A stretch of 64,000 nucleotides of DNA from Saprospiraceae bacterium (lineage in GTDB: Bacteria > Bacteroidota > Bacteroidia > Chitinophagales > Saprospiraceae). The stretch spans positions 186,001 through 250,000 of the forward strand of contig JADJGA010000012.1 in the NCBI GenBank assembly GCA_016708265.1, read 5' to 3'. This document shows, one piece after another, positions 34,268 to 43,477 of the stretch. Numbering within the stretch: position 1 is the stretch's first letter; every line of letters starts with the position of its first letter. A model generated the notes under the pieces. It searched no databases, was not told the DNA's origin, and saw only the letters and a list, made by a program, of their open reading frames with translations. Position numbers and translations under genes: made by a program.

Positions 34268-36262
34268 ATGATTGTTTATCGCGAATTATCAGAAATACCA
34301 CATATAAATTCATCAGTTATCACCATCGGTTCTTTTGATGGAATTCATTCTGCACATAAGAAAATAATAAATTTATTGCAGGCTAAAGCTCGTGAATACG
34401 AGACAAAAAGCATTATCATTACTTTTAGCCCTCATCCGAGATTTGTACTTTCTCAGAGTGAAGATAATTTTAAACTACTAACTACAGATCAGGAGAAAAT
34501 AAAATATCTGGAGAAAACGGATATTGATATTTTAGTGATTGTTCCTTTTACGTTTGAATTTTCACGACAGGATCCGCTTGAATACATAGAAAAATTCCTG
34601 TATCAGAAATTCAATCCAAAGGTAATAATTTTAGGGCATGATCACAGATTCGGATTGAACAGGGGAGGAGATATTAAGCTTCTGAAGAAGTATGAAAATC
34701 TGTTTGGATACAGAATATTGCAGATAAGCAGAGAAGATTATGAAGATATTGCTATTAGTTCATCCAAAATAAGAGGGCATTTATTAGAAGGTAATGTTGC
34801 GACAGCCAATATACTGCTTGGCAGGAATTATAGTTTTATAGCCAAAGTAATTCATGGAAATAAACTTGGAACAAAACTAGGATTTCCAACTGCAAATCTT
34901 GAAATTGACAATTTTAAGCTTGTTCCTTCGGAAGGGGTTTATTCGTGTCTTGTCAGGCTGGGGAGTATTTTATATAAGGGTATGATGTATGTAGGTAAAA
35001 AATACTTTACAGATACAACACCTGAAGATGTTATAGAAGTGAACATTTTTGATTTTGATCATGACATTTACGGAGAAGTAATTGAAGTAGAACTGGTGGA
35101 TTTCATCAGGCCTGCAATTAAATTCACTGGTAAAGACCAGATAATCAGGCAGCTCGGTATTGATAAGGTAAATGTTTTGAAGTCACTGGAAACTCTGAAA
35201 TATGTTGAAGTCCTGAAGAAAAATATTGCCATCGTTATTTTGAATTATAATGGGGTGGAATATCTGGATGAATTTCTGGAATCAGTTATGTTCAATACTA
35301 GCGTTCCGGTCAGAATAATAATAGCTGATAATGCATCAACCGACAATTCTGTGGATTTTATAAATCAAAACTACCCTGAGGTGGAGATTTATGAGTTATC
35401 CCATAATTTTGGCTTCTCAATGGGTTACAACCGGGTAATGAAATCAATTAAGGAAGTGGAATATGTTGTTTTTCTTAACAGCGATGTTGAAGTTACTGAA
35501 GGTTGGCTTGAGCCAGTGATTGAGTTAATGGATAAAGATAAAACAATAGCTATAGCCCAGCCAAAAATACTGGCATTCAATGAAAAGCAGTATTTTGAAT
35601 ACGCAGGGGCAGCCGGAGGATATCTTGACAGGCTGGCTTATCCGTTTTGCCGGGGAAGAATATTTGATACCCTGGAAAAAGATCTCGGACAATATGACGA
35701 TAATAAAGAAGTTTTTTGGGCAAGTGGTGCAGCAATGGTAATGCGAAAAAATGTTTTCTCCGAGTTGAAAGGTTTCGATCCTGATTTTTTTGCTCATCAG
35801 GAAGAGATTGATCTGGCCTGGAGAGTCAAACGATGTGGATATAAAGTCATGGCAGTTGGAAATGCGAAGGTTTTTCATGTAGGAGGAGGAACGCTGTCAT
35901 ATGTGAATCCAAAAAAGACATACCTTAATTTCAGGAATAATCTTATTATGCTGTTGAAAAATGACAGTAAAAGAAATTTACTATGGAAATTACCCTTAAG
36001 ATTATTGCTCGATGGTATAGCTGCAATAAAATTTATTTTTGAAGGCAAGACCGGATCTGTCAAGGCTATTTTACTGGCTCATTTATATGTGTACTTCAAT
36101 ATTTTCAGAGTTGCAAGAAAAAGACAAAAATATAGCAGACTTATTGAAAAGGCAAGGATTGATAAACCCAGAAAGACAGGATTTTACAGGGGATTTATTG
36201 TATACGATTATTATATCAGAGCTAAACAGAAATTTTCTGACCTCAGGAAACAGAATTTGTAA
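34268..36262 (+). CDS. RibF (riboflavin kinase/FAD synthetase) fused to a family 2 glycosyltransferase
   Basis: 664 residues in one open frame. Residues 1 to about 312 are a complete bifunctional RibF: nucleotidyltransferase motifs GSFDGIHSAHKKII and SSSKIRGHLLEGNV, then the kinase part with GTKLGFPTANLE and GVYSCLVRLG. From Lys318, NIAIVILNYNGVEYLDEFLES opens a complete GT2 (A-fold) with IIADNASTDNS, FLNSDVEV (metal-binding DxD-like) and FAHQEEIDLAWRVKRCGYKV, followed by a hydrophobic, basic C-terminus that may bind the membrane. The two enzymes are normally separate and functionally unrelated. The joint lies just where a GT2 would begin, with CTG (Leu) where an ATG might be expected. It may be a true fusion or two genes with an unusual internal start. 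A RluA-type gene follows after 59 bp. Confidence 0.88.
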   Translation: MIVYRELSEIPHINSSVITIGSFDGIHSAHKKIINLLQAKAREYETKSIIITFSPHPRFVLSQSEDNFKLLTTDQEKIKYLEKTDIDILVIVPFTFEFSRQDPLEYIEKFLYQKFNPKVIILGHDHRFGLNRGGDIKLLKKYENLFGYRILQISREDYEDIAISSSKIRGHLLEGNVATANILLGRNYSFIAKVIHGNKLGTKLGFPTANLEIDNFKLVPSEGVYSCLVRLGSILYKGMMYVGKKYFTDTTPEDVIEVNIFDFDHDIYGEVIEVELVDFIRPAIKFTGKDQIIRQLGIDKVNVLKSLETLKYVEVLKKNIAIVILNYNGVEYLDEFLESVMFNTSVPVRIIIADNASTDNSVDFINQNYPEVEIYELSHNFGFSMGYNRVMKSIKEVEYVVFLNSDVEVTEGWLEPVIELMDKDKTIAIAQPKILAFNEKQYFEYAGAAGGYLDRLAYPFCRGRIFDTLEKDLGQYDDNKEVFWASGAAMVMRKNVFSELKGFDPDFFAHQEEIDLAWRVKRCGYKVMAVGNAKVFHVGGGTLSYVNPKKTYLNFRNNLIMLLKNDSKRNLLWKLPLRLLLDGIAAIKFIFEGKTGSVKAILLAHLYVYFNIFRVARKRQKYSRLIEKARIDKPRKTGFYRGFIVYDYYIRAKQKFSDLRKQNL

Positions 36263-36321
36263 AGACATTTTTAAAACCCACACATCCAACACCTTTCAAA
36301 ATCATAAAATTCAATAACTTA

Positions 36322-37068
36322 ATGGATCATAATAAAAATAAATATTTTGAGGTAATTTATGAAGACGATGATTTATTGGTTATAAATAAAGCTGCCGGTG
36401 TTTATTCAATAGATCCAAGGCACAATACACCCGATCCGGTTCTTACCGACCTTTTAGAAAAAAATCACAAAGACAAAGAAATATTTATAGTACACAGACT
36501 TGACCGGGAGACAAGTGGCCTGATATTATTCGCTAAGAATCAGGAAAGTCACAGGTTACTTTCTCAGCAGTTTTCTGAAAACAAAATAGAAAAGTCATAT
36601 TATGCATTTGTAGATGGCCATATGGATTTTGATGGTGTGTTCCTGATTGATGTTCCGATATTTATCGATCCAGGAAAGTATAAAGTAAGAATTGATTCAA
36701 AAGGAAAATCCTCCAGGACTAAGATCAGGATTGTTGAAAGCTATACTAACTACACAATGCTGGAAGCTAAGCTTGTCACAGGCCGTACACATCAGATACG
36801 TATACATCTGCAATATCTCGGACATCCGCTGATAGTCGACAAGCTATACGGGAACAGGGAAGAATTTTTCCTTTCGGAAATAAAGCATAAATACCGCAGC
36901 AATAAGAATACTGATGAGCTACCCCTTATCTCAAGACAAACCCTGCATTCACACCAGATAAAGTTTTTGAAACCCTCTACAAATGAGGAAATGATATTTA
37001 ATGCTCCTTTGCCAAAAGACTTAAAAGCATTAAGAAATCAATTGTCAAAAACAATAAAGAAAGTGTAA
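36322..37068 (+). CDS. RluA-family pseudouridine synthase
   Basis: Isomerises uridine to pseudouridine in rRNA or tRNA. 248 residues with the family signature HRLDRETSGLILFAKN containing the catalytic Asp, GRTHQIRIHLQYLGHPLIVDKLYG, and an N-terminal YEDDDLLVINKAAG. There is no S4 domain, so it resembles RluA/RluE-size enzymes; which site it modifies cannot be told. 59 bp after the RibF fusion gene. Confidence 0.93.
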   Translation: MDHNKNKYFEVIYEDDDLLVINKAAGVYSIDPRHNTPDPVLTDLLEKNHKDKEIFIVHRLDRETSGLILFAKNQESHRLLSQQFSENKIEKSYYAFVDGHMDFDGVFLIDVPIFIDPGKYKVRIDSKGKSSRTKIRIVESYTNYTMLEAKLVTGRTHQIRIHLQYLGHPLIVDKLYGNREEFFLSEIKHKYRSNKNTDELPLISRQTLHSHQIKFLKPSTNEEMIFNAPLPKDLKALRNQLSKTIKKV

Positions 37069-37163
37069 AATCAATTCTTCAGGAAAATCAGGGAAAAGCA
37101 AAAAGAGAATTACCCAAAAGTATAATGATGTTATTCTTCAGGTAAAAATTGAGTAATTTCTGG

Positions 37164-37286
37164 TCAGATACCTAACCAGGATTCGTATTCGTTTTCTTTT
37201 GGATTAAATCCGGTAGTTGTGGCAAGTTTTTTTCCATGCCTTTTTATATGAAATAACTTCATAAAAAATTCAATAATTTTGTTCAT
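37164..37286 (-). CDS. Possible 40-residue small protein
   Basis: ATG at 37286, stop at 37164. It translates to a short hydrophobic N-terminus (MNKIIEFFMKLFHIK), a basic RHGKK stretch, then FNPKENEYESWLGI. A TAGTATTG element (one mismatch to TAnnTTTG) lies about 30 bp upstream. No family recognised. The balanced composition, unlike the AT-rich surroundings, is the main reason to list it; it may be chance or a remnant. Confidence 0.35.
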   Translation of the reverse strand: MNKIIEFFMKLFHIKRHGKKLATTTGFNPKENEYESWLGI

Positions 37287-37592
37287 GGGTTAAATTTTAT
37301 ATGTTCAATACTATATAGACGTTTATTTTTTAAAAAAGTTTCATTAAAATGTAAAAAAATACATTTTTTTAACACTTTTTTATATTAAATGCAAATATAA
37401 TACATTTGAATATTAATAATCAAGTTTTTATAAAATTAATTTTTCATAAAGTAAAAACTCATTTTTCAGGATTCAATTATTTATTTGCGTTTGCTGAGAG
37501 ATTTTTGTACTATACTTTGAGTTAATATATTTATAAAATATTATTAAGCTGTAATTATTTTTTTAAATTATTCAAAATAATATTTTCCGAAA

Positions 37593-37639
37593 AACCTTTT
37601 TTTCTTTAAAAGATTGACATACATTGTCAAAAAAAGGTT
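37593..37639. promoter_or_regulatory. Nested inverted repeats upstream of menC
   Basis: Inner dyad TTGACA-N5-TGTCAA (37614-37630) nested in an outer pairing AACCTTTTTTT / AAAAAAAGGTT. A small TCTTT/AAAGA hairpin fills the left bulge. Centred about 100 bp upstream of the menC start. It could be an operator (inner dyad) or a structured leader. Confidence 0.45.
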
Positions 37640-37716
37640 GGTAAATAATGCAATTTTAACTATTATTGTAGATTAATTCCAAATAATTTAACTGAGGATT
37701 TAATAAAATATTAATT

Positions 37717-38766
37717 ATGCTTAGCTTGAGATTTGTAAAATATAAACTTTTCTTCAGAAATCCAGCAATAACATCGCGGGGAACATTACATTCCAAGCCG
37801 TCATGGATATTTTTACTTAAAGATGATGATATTCCTGCCCTTGTTTTTCATGGTGAGGTGTCAGTAATTCCGGGTTTGAGTGTAGATGATACGAACCACA
37901 TAGATAATTTCCTGTCCGCAATCTGTTCATCAGTAAATCTATCTCAATGTTTGGATCAGGAGTTTGATTTTGGTGATTTTCCTGCTGTTGGATTTGGATA
38001 TGAAATGCTTGTCAGGGATTATCAGGCTAAGCAGGAGAAAATACTTTTTGCCTCATATTTTACTGAAGGTATTTCTGGTATTCCGATAAACGGCCTGATT
38101 TGGATGGGAGATAAGAAAGACATGTTTGTTCAGATCAGGAATAAACTTAAAACAGGGTGGAGGTGTATCAAACTGAAAATTGGCGGACTTGATTTTGATG
38201 AGGAAATTAATCTGCTTAATTATATCAGGACACAGTTCTCAAAAACAGAACTTGAACTGAGACTTGATGCCAACGGAGCTTTCAAACCAATGGAAGCATT
38301 GGAAAAGCTGAAAGTTTTATCTGAATTCAGTATTCACAGTATTGAACAACCTATACGACATGGACAATTAAATGAAATGGCTGAATTATGTCAGAGATCA
38401 CCTTTGCCAATAGCACTTGATGAAGAATTGATAGGTATCAGTCGGATCGAAGATAAAAGATCATTGCTAAAAACGGTAAAACCACATTATATTATTTTGA
38501 AACCCAGTCTGACCGGTGGATGGAAAAAATCTGAAGAGTGGATTTCAATTGCCAGGGAAATGAAAATGGGATTCTGGATAACTTCTGCCCTTGAATCAAA
38601 TATAGGCCTGAATGCAATTGCACAATGGACTGCAATAGCAGGAGAGAATATAATTCATGGGCTGGGAACCGGGATGTTGTATGTCAATAATTTTGACTCT
38701 CCGCTCTCGATCGAAAAATCATCATTGGTTTACGATAAAAGTAAAAAATGGGTGATTGATATTTAA
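37717..38766 (+). CDS. menC: o-Succinylbenzoate synthase
   Basis: Enolase-superfamily enzyme of menaquinone synthesis. 349 residues: an N-terminal capping domain, then the barrel with the KxK motif CIKLKIGG, metal-ligand strands LRLDANGAF, SIEQPIRHG and LPIALDEEL, and the second catalytic Lys in YIILKPSLTGG. The C-terminal WITSALESNIGLNAIAQW and GLGTGMLY are MenC-like. Members are often promiscuous with N-acylamino acid racemases or dipeptide epimerases, but menB in this window supports MenC. Confidence 0.9.
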   Translation: MLSLRFVKYKLFFRNPAITSRGTLHSKPSWIFLLKDDDIPALVFHGEVSVIPGLSVDDTNHIDNFLSAICSSVNLSQCLDQEFDFGDFPAVGFGYEMLVRDYQAKQEKILFASYFTEGISGIPINGLIWMGDKKDMFVQIRNKLKTGWRCIKLKIGGLDFDEEINLLNYIRTQFSKTELELRLDANGAFKPMEALEKLKVLSEFSIHSIEQPIRHGQLNEMAELCQRSPLPIALDEELIGISRIEDKRSLLKTVKPHYIILKPSLTGGWKKSEEWISIAREMKMGFWITSALESNIGLNAIAQWTAIAGENIIHGLGTGMLYVNNFDSPLSIEKSSLVYDKSKKWVIDI

Positions 38767-39291
38767 AAATTCATTTGGATACTTATGGATTAATACATCA
38801 GCCAATTGGCCAATTTTCAAATTTTTAAAATGTGTTAGGCATTTAAAGGCATATATGATTATCCCAGTTTGTATATCTCCAGATACATCGGGATTATTAA
38901 TCGATATTTGATATTCAAAATTGATTTTATTCTTGAAACTTTATAGCATTGTTCAATACCACCATTTTGTTTAATAACACACAGAAGTTGCCAAGCCAAA
39001 GGCATGATGACAAATATAAGATAGATAGTCGCAGATCATCATATCAAATAATTTTCTAATTTATTAAACTAAATAAGGTATTTAAGTGCATAAAAGGATA
39101 GTTTCATGAAATGTTATTGTTTCTTTAGGAAATTCAGATATGCCAATTTGGCATAATAAAATGTTGGGAAAGAAGCAAAATTTCATATTGTCATAGGAGT
39201 ATGTGTACATAATGTCATTTTTTTTGAATGGTACAACTATTGATGAAATGATTTTGTCATTAAAATTGTAAAAAATTAAATTATTATAAAA
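38767..39291. other. 525-bp intergenic region before dnaK
   Basis: No ORF worth reporting. It contains a palindrome at 39140-39156 (listed) and three TGTCAT sites between about 39190 and 39255 close to dnaK. A short run CCAATTGGCCAATTTT near 38806 resembles intergenic repeat debris. Confidence 0.55.
39140..39156. promoter_or_regulatory. Perfect palindrome TATGCCAA-T-TTGGCATA upstream of dnaK
   Basis: Two perfect 8-bp arms around a single T, 136-152 bp before the dnaK ATG. It has the size of a dimeric repressor operator. It is not the CIRCE element, so HrcA control is not implied. Confidence 0.5.
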
Positions 39292-41199
39292 ATGGGTAAA
39301 ATTATAGGTATAGATCTTGGTACTACTAACTCGGTGGTTGCAACAATCGAAGGAAAGGATTCAGTTGTAATTCCAAATGAGGAAGGGAAAAGGACAACAC
39401 CTTCAGTGGTAGCATTTTTAGAAAACGGAGAAATTAAAGTTGGTGATCCTGCAAAAAGGCAGGCTATTACAAATCCTCAGAGAACTATTGCATCTATAAA
39501 GAGGTTTATGGGCAGAAGGTATTCAGAGGTTCAGAATGAAATCAAACAGGTGCCTTATGAAGTAATAAGGGGAGCCAATGATACTGTAAGGATAAAGATC
39601 GATGACAGGGAGTATACTCCACAGGAAATATCTGCAATGGTGCTTCAGAAAATGAAAAAGACAGCCGAAGAATTTACTGGTCAGACAATTACCGAGGCTG
39701 TTATTACTGTCCCTGCTTATTTCAATGATTCGCAGAGACAAGCTACCAAAGAAGCTGGGGAAATAGCAGGACTTACTGTAAAAAGGATCATCAATGAGCC
39801 CACTGCAGCAGCTCTTGCTTATGGCATGGACAAACAACTCGGGGATCATACTATAGCTGTTTATGACCTTGGTGGTGGTACATTCGATGTTTCTGTACTG
39901 GAACTTGGAGAAGGAGTATTTGAAGTAAAATCTACAAATGGAGATACTCACCTTGGTGGAGATGATTTTGATAAAGAAGTTATAGACTGGCTGGCTGATG
40001 AATTCTTTGCAAATGAGAGGATAGACCTGAGAAAAGACCCAATGGCACTGCAGAGACTAAAAGAAGCAGGTGAAAAAGCAAAAATAGAATTGTCGTCATC
40101 AACGGTTACAGATATCAACCTGCCTTATATCACTGCAGTAGATGGAGTTCCTAAACACCTCGTTACAAAACTGACAAGAGCAAAATTCGAGCAACTGATC
40201 CATGATCTTGTTGAAAGGACTATTGGACCATGTGAAAATGCAATCAGAGATGCAGGCATTGCCAAAAGTGAAATAGATGAAGTAATTCTTGTAGGTGGAT
40301 CAACGAGAGTACCTCTGGTAATAGAAACCGTAGAGAAAATTTTTGGTAAAAAACCAAATAAAGGTGTAAACCCGGATGAAGTTGTAGGACTTGGAGCTGC
40401 AATACAGGGTGGTGTATTAAGCGGAGATGTAAAAGATGTGTTATTGCTCGATGTTACTCCTCTTTCCCTTGGTATTGAAACTATGGGAAGTGTTTTTGAT
40501 AAGGTCATCGAAGCCAATACAACTATACCTTCAAAAAAAGTAAAAACATACACAACTGCTGCAGACAACCAGCCTTCGGTAGAGATACACATACTTCAGG
40601 GAGAGAGACCGTTGGCAAGAGATAACAGGACTATTGGGAAGTTTATTCTGGATGGAATTCCTCCTGCACCACGTGGTGTGCCACAGATCGAAGTGTCATT
40701 CGATATAGATGCAAACGGTATCCTTAAAGTTTCAGCAAAAGATAAAGGAACAGGAAAAGAGCAGCAGATAAGGATAGAGGCAAGTACCGGACTTTCACAG
40801 GATGAAATAGACAGGATGAAGAAGGAAGCCGAAGCTAATGCAGAATCAGACAAAAAGGAAAGAGAAAGAATCGATAAACTCAATACAGCAGATTCACTGG
40901 TATTCCAGACTGAAAAGCAAATAAAGGAATTCGGAGACAAGATACCTGCCGACAAAAAAGGAGCGATAGAAAGTGCACTGGAAGACCTGAAGGAAGCTCA
41001 TAAAGTACAGGATATGAACAGAATAGACAGTGCAACTGAAAGGCTCAACACTGCATGGCAGGCAGCAAGCCAGGATATGTATCAGGCATCGCAGGGTGCA
41101 GATCAGGGACCAACCGGAGGAAATGGACAACAAAATACAGGAAACCAGGGTGGAAATACTGAAGATGTGACCGATGCTGATTATGAAGAAGTAAAGTAA
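39292..41199 (+). CDS. dnaK: Chaperone DnaK (Hsp70)
   Basis: 635 residues, full length. The ATPase domain starts IIGIDLGTTNSVVA and contains AVYDLGGGTFDVSVLELG and VGGSTRVPLV; the linker DVLLLDVTPLSLGIET leads into the substrate-binding domain. The C-terminal tail is Gln/Gly/Asn-rich and ends DADYEEVK, the usual EEVD-like end of bacterial DnaK. No grpE or dnaJ is adjacent. Two successive terminator hairpins follow. Confidence 0.98.
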   Translation: MGKIIGIDLGTTNSVVATIEGKDSVVIPNEEGKRTTPSVVAFLENGEIKVGDPAKRQAITNPQRTIASIKRFMGRRYSEVQNEIKQVPYEVIRGANDTVRIKIDDREYTPQEISAMVLQKMKKTAEEFTGQTITEAVITVPAYFNDSQRQATKEAGEIAGLTVKRIINEPTAAALAYGMDKQLGDHTIAVYDLGGGTFDVSVLELGEGVFEVKSTNGDTHLGGDDFDKEVIDWLADEFFANERIDLRKDPMALQRLKEAGEKAKIELSSSTVTDINLPYITAVDGVPKHLVTKLTRAKFEQLIHDLVERTIGPCENAIRDAGIAKSEIDEVILVGGSTRVPLVIETVEKIFGKKPNKGVNPDEVVGLGAAIQGGVLSGDVKDVLLLDVTPLSLGIETMGSVFDKVIEANTTIPSKKVKTYTTAADNQPSVEIHILQGERPLARDNRTIGKFILDGIPPAPRGVPQIEVSFDIDANGILKVSAKDKGTGKEQQIRIEASTGLSQDEIDRMKKEAEANAESDKKERERIDKLNTADSLVFQTEKQIKEFGDKIPADKKGAIESALEDLKEAHKVQDMNRIDSATERLNTAWQAASQDMYQASQGADQGPTGGNGQQNTGNQGGNTEDVTDADYEEVK

Positions 41200-41208
41200 T
41201 ATATAGGA

Positions 41209-41282
41209 AAACCTGGAAAGTTTTAAAAACTTACCAGGTTTATTATAAAAAATCCCGTTCAGATGGTCTGGACGGGATTTTT
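41209..41282 (+). terminator. Double terminator after dnaK (repeat copy 1)
   Basis: First hairpin AAACCTGG / CCAGGTTT with inner AGTTT/AAACT at 41209-41241. Second hairpin at 41248-41282: AAAAATCCCGT, CAGA-TGG-TCTG, ACGGGATTTTT. The second is near-symmetric and also lies downstream of the minus-strand 89-residue gene. The same pair recurs near 42600-42672 and 45965-46038. Confidence 0.8.
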
Positions 41283-41300
41283 AATAATAGCTTATCTTTA

Positions 41301-41570
41301 TTAATTTATAAGAAAAAAATAAATAACCAATATAATTAAGATCGAAATTGCAACTATTAACAATGTGGTATAAAATTGCTTCTTATCCACATCTACTTTT
41401 GATTTTAAATATAATAAATATATCAAAATAGCAATTATTACAAAATAAATGGGCATAACCACGTTGTGCGAAATTTCCATTTTTTTAATAAAAGGATTTA
41501 GGAATAAAAGTGGTAAAAAAATACCTATACTCACTAAAAGTAAATTGATTTGTTTTGATGTTAATTTCAT
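41301..41570 (-). CDS. Small three-helix membrane protein
   Basis: 89 residues, no family recognised. Three hydrophobic segments (about 8-28, 37-55, 67-88) separated by short charged loops (KKMEISHN and KSKVDVDKKQ). Size and layout are like those of many small inner-membrane or immunity-type proteins, but nothing identifies it. A second, frameshifted copy lies at 46057-46324. It is 81 bp downstream of the Cys-rich lipoprotein gene on the same strand and is followed by the repeated terminator, so the two probably form one transcript. Confidence 0.75.
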   Translation of the reverse strand: MKLTSKQINLLLVSIGIFLPLLFLNPFIKKMEISHNVVMPIYFVIIAILIYLLYLKSKVDVDKKQFYTTLLIVAISILIILVIYFFLIN

Positions 41571-41651
41571 GTTTTTCTATTTAAGCTATATTCAATAATT
41601 TTAGATTGGATGTGTTTATAACCAATTTTTTTCATTAATCATCAAATTGAA

Positions 41652-42350
41652 TTATTTTATGAGACCCCTACATAAATCATATTCCAAGTTGCATTTTTTT
41701 AATTCAGAAATTTCCCAATAAATAACACCTACTTCACAGGCAATAACCAAAACAGGATGAACTAAACCTCCACAACCAATTGCCATTGTCATAGCGGTGG
41801 CTAATTTGGTTTCTCGACAACTTTTCCATATTTGTTTACATCCAGGAATTCCCTGAGAATCATTATCTATGTTAAATAGATCACCTAAATTGTCATTCAT
41901 TATTTTGGCTCCTTTCATTAACTCTGTATTTGGTAATTTATCAATAGAATATTTTATATTTAATTGGTGCCAATAACTATTTAAAGTTACAAATTTTGAT
42001 TCAAGATCTTGGTAAGTGTTAAATCCAAATGTTGAAAATAAAAAATATTTTTCATTTTCAGTTAACTGTTTGCCTGAATTTAATTTGTTTTGAATTAAAT
42101 AAAGTGAATCAAGAATTACATTTGAATTATTATTACTAATACTTATTTTAGAAAATAATAATTTCTTTATCTCAATAATCTTAAAAAAAATTGAATCTTC
42201 ATAAAAGGCAATGTTCTCACTTCTGGATTTTAAATGAGATACTTCGTTATTGTTATCATTAACTATATCAGAGTCCTTAGTACAGGAAAAAGTCAGGACA
42301 AAGGCAAACGCCAATCCTAACAATCCGAACATAAAAAATTTCTTTTTCAT
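41652..42350 (-). CDS. Lipoprotein with Cys-rich C-terminal domain
   Basis: 232 residues, no family recognised. Lipobox LTFSC at about residue 23, then an Asn/Asp/Ser-rich linker. The last 65 residues hold seven cysteines (CKQIWKSC, AIGCGG, VIACEVG, KKC, DLC) around two short hydrophobic Ala/Gly/Val stretches (LATAMTMAIGCGGL, HPVLVIACEVGVIYW). That tail suggests a disulfide-bonded helical hairpin. Its upstream region is the repeated spacer (42377-42672). Whether it is structural, an effector or a colonisation factor cannot be said. Confidence 0.72.
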   Translation of the reverse strand: MKKKFFMFGLLGLAFAFVLTFSCTKDSDIVNDNNNEVSHLKSRSENIAFYEDSIFFKIIEIKKLLFSKISISNNNSNVILDSLYLIQNKLNSGKQLTENEKYFLFSTFGFNTYQDLESKFVTLNSYWHQLNIKYSIDKLPNTELMKGAKIMNDNLGDLFNIDNDSQGIPGCKQIWKSCRETKLATAMTMAIGCGGLVHPVLVIACEVGVIYWEISELKKCNLEYDLCRGLIK

Positions 42351-42376
42351 TGTAATAAAATTTAAATTAAATAATA

Positions 42377-42672
42377 AAATTCAAAAAACCAAAATAGTTT
42401 AAAAAATTTTGCTGATCAGACGGGATTTTAACCTGCTGATAAAGAAGCTAAAACTGTGCCAAATTGAATTACATATATGAATATGTCTAATATATATATA
42501 TATATATATAACAGATATTTATAATGTCAATATATACAAGTAAATACACATGACGTATGATGAAAAGAAATATATGTTAAAGTTTTGGAGTTGAGGGAAA
42601 AACCTGGCAAGTTTTTAAAATTACCGGGTTTTGAATGAAAAATCCCGTTCAGATGGTCTGGACGAGATTTTT
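42377..42672. repeat. Island spacer repeat, copy B
   Basis: About 296 bp resembling 45741-46038 by eye over most of its length. It contains a conserved AAACTATTTTGG (minus strand, -7-like) about 45 bp upstream of the lipoprotein start, a (TA)10 tract at 42491-42510, and the double terminator ending at 42672, which lies just after the stop codon of the next minus-strand unit. It thus joins the terminator of one unit to the promoter of the next. Confidence 0.85.
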
Positions 42673-42720
42673 CATGTAATAAAATGAAATTTAAATTTCA
42701 TGTTCCTGTTAAACAGTATT

Positions 42721-43473
42721 TTACTTGATCTTTTTACGCTTTGTTTCATTTACATTTTTTCCCCTCACTGATTTGCTCCATGTGAGTATAGCCCCAAAAT
42801 TGTAGATCAATTCTCTGGATTTTGGAAAATAATAGAATTTTGTTTTTACTCCGATAGCTAAACGCTTGTAAATTAATAAATTGTATTGGATATATGGTGC
42901 TATCCCAACATCTAAATATGTGTCATAAGAAAAAATTGGTATGTTGTAATTGTATTTCACAAATTCTGGAGGGAAATAGAGTTCCATCTCTTTTGTTTCT
43001 AAAACCTTAGCAATTTCCATTTGATCCCGATAGGTTAGAACCAATTCTGTCCCAACTATAAGAAAATTTAAGGCTTTGCATAAATAAAAATAGTTAAATC
43101 CTAAATTAAAATTGAAGTACCTATTAGGTTGGGATTTAAGTCTAAATTGTGGAAAAGCATCAATATCCCATCCAAAATTAAACATTTCTCCAAGGGGAGC
43201 AATATTTGTATAGTCCCTAAGGTGAAAATTTGAATCTTTAAGATTATTTGGAAGATTATTAGCGGAATCTAAAAATGAATTTCCAATTGTCAAACCAAAT
43301 CCATTATTAGATTTAGTTTGATATAAAATATTAATATTTATTCCAAGTCCTGCTGCATAGGTGTTTGTTTTAAAACTAGGTCCAAAATCACCAGAGACAA
43401 TCATCCCCTGTGAAAAAATTAAAGTTTGAAAAAAAGTAATCATTATTACAGAAATACTTCTAAGATTTATCAT
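42721..43473 (-). CDS. Predicted outer-membrane barrel protein, unknown family (first of two)
   Basis: 250 residues. Signal peptide to about residue 22 (LIFSQG), then alternating strands such as GLGININILYQTKSNNGFGLTIG, YFNFNLGFNYFYL, VGIAPYIQYNLLIYKRLAIGVKTKF and FGAILTWS, followed by a basic tail NETKRKKIK that is unusual for a barrel. Begins 4 bp after the neighbouring barrel gene, so the two are translationally coupled. Confidence 0.7.
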   Translation of the reverse strand: MINLRSISVIMITFFQTLIFSQGMIVSGDFGPSFKTNTYAAGLGININILYQTKSNNGFGLTIGNSFLDSANNLPNNLKDSNFHLRDYTNIAPLGEMFNFGWDIDAFPQFRLKSQPNRYFNFNLGFNYFYLCKALNFLIVGTELVLTYRDQMEIAKVLETKEMELYFPPEFVKYNYNIPIFSYDTYLDVGIAPYIQYNLLIYKRLAIGVKTKFYYFPKSRELIYNFGAILTWSKSVRGKNVNETKRKKIK

Positions 43474-43477
43474 TCTT

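Larger units (their letters stand above)
37069..37716. other. 648-bp intergenic region before menC
   Basis: AT-rich. It contains a possible 40-codon ORF on the minus strand at 37164-37286 and a complex dyad at 37593-37639, both listed separately. No tRNA or other RNA gene recognised. Confidence 0.6.

Noticed and set aside
38800..38840. CCAATTGGCCAATTTT tract as a functional element
   Set aside because: Too short and low in complexity to support more than repeat debris.
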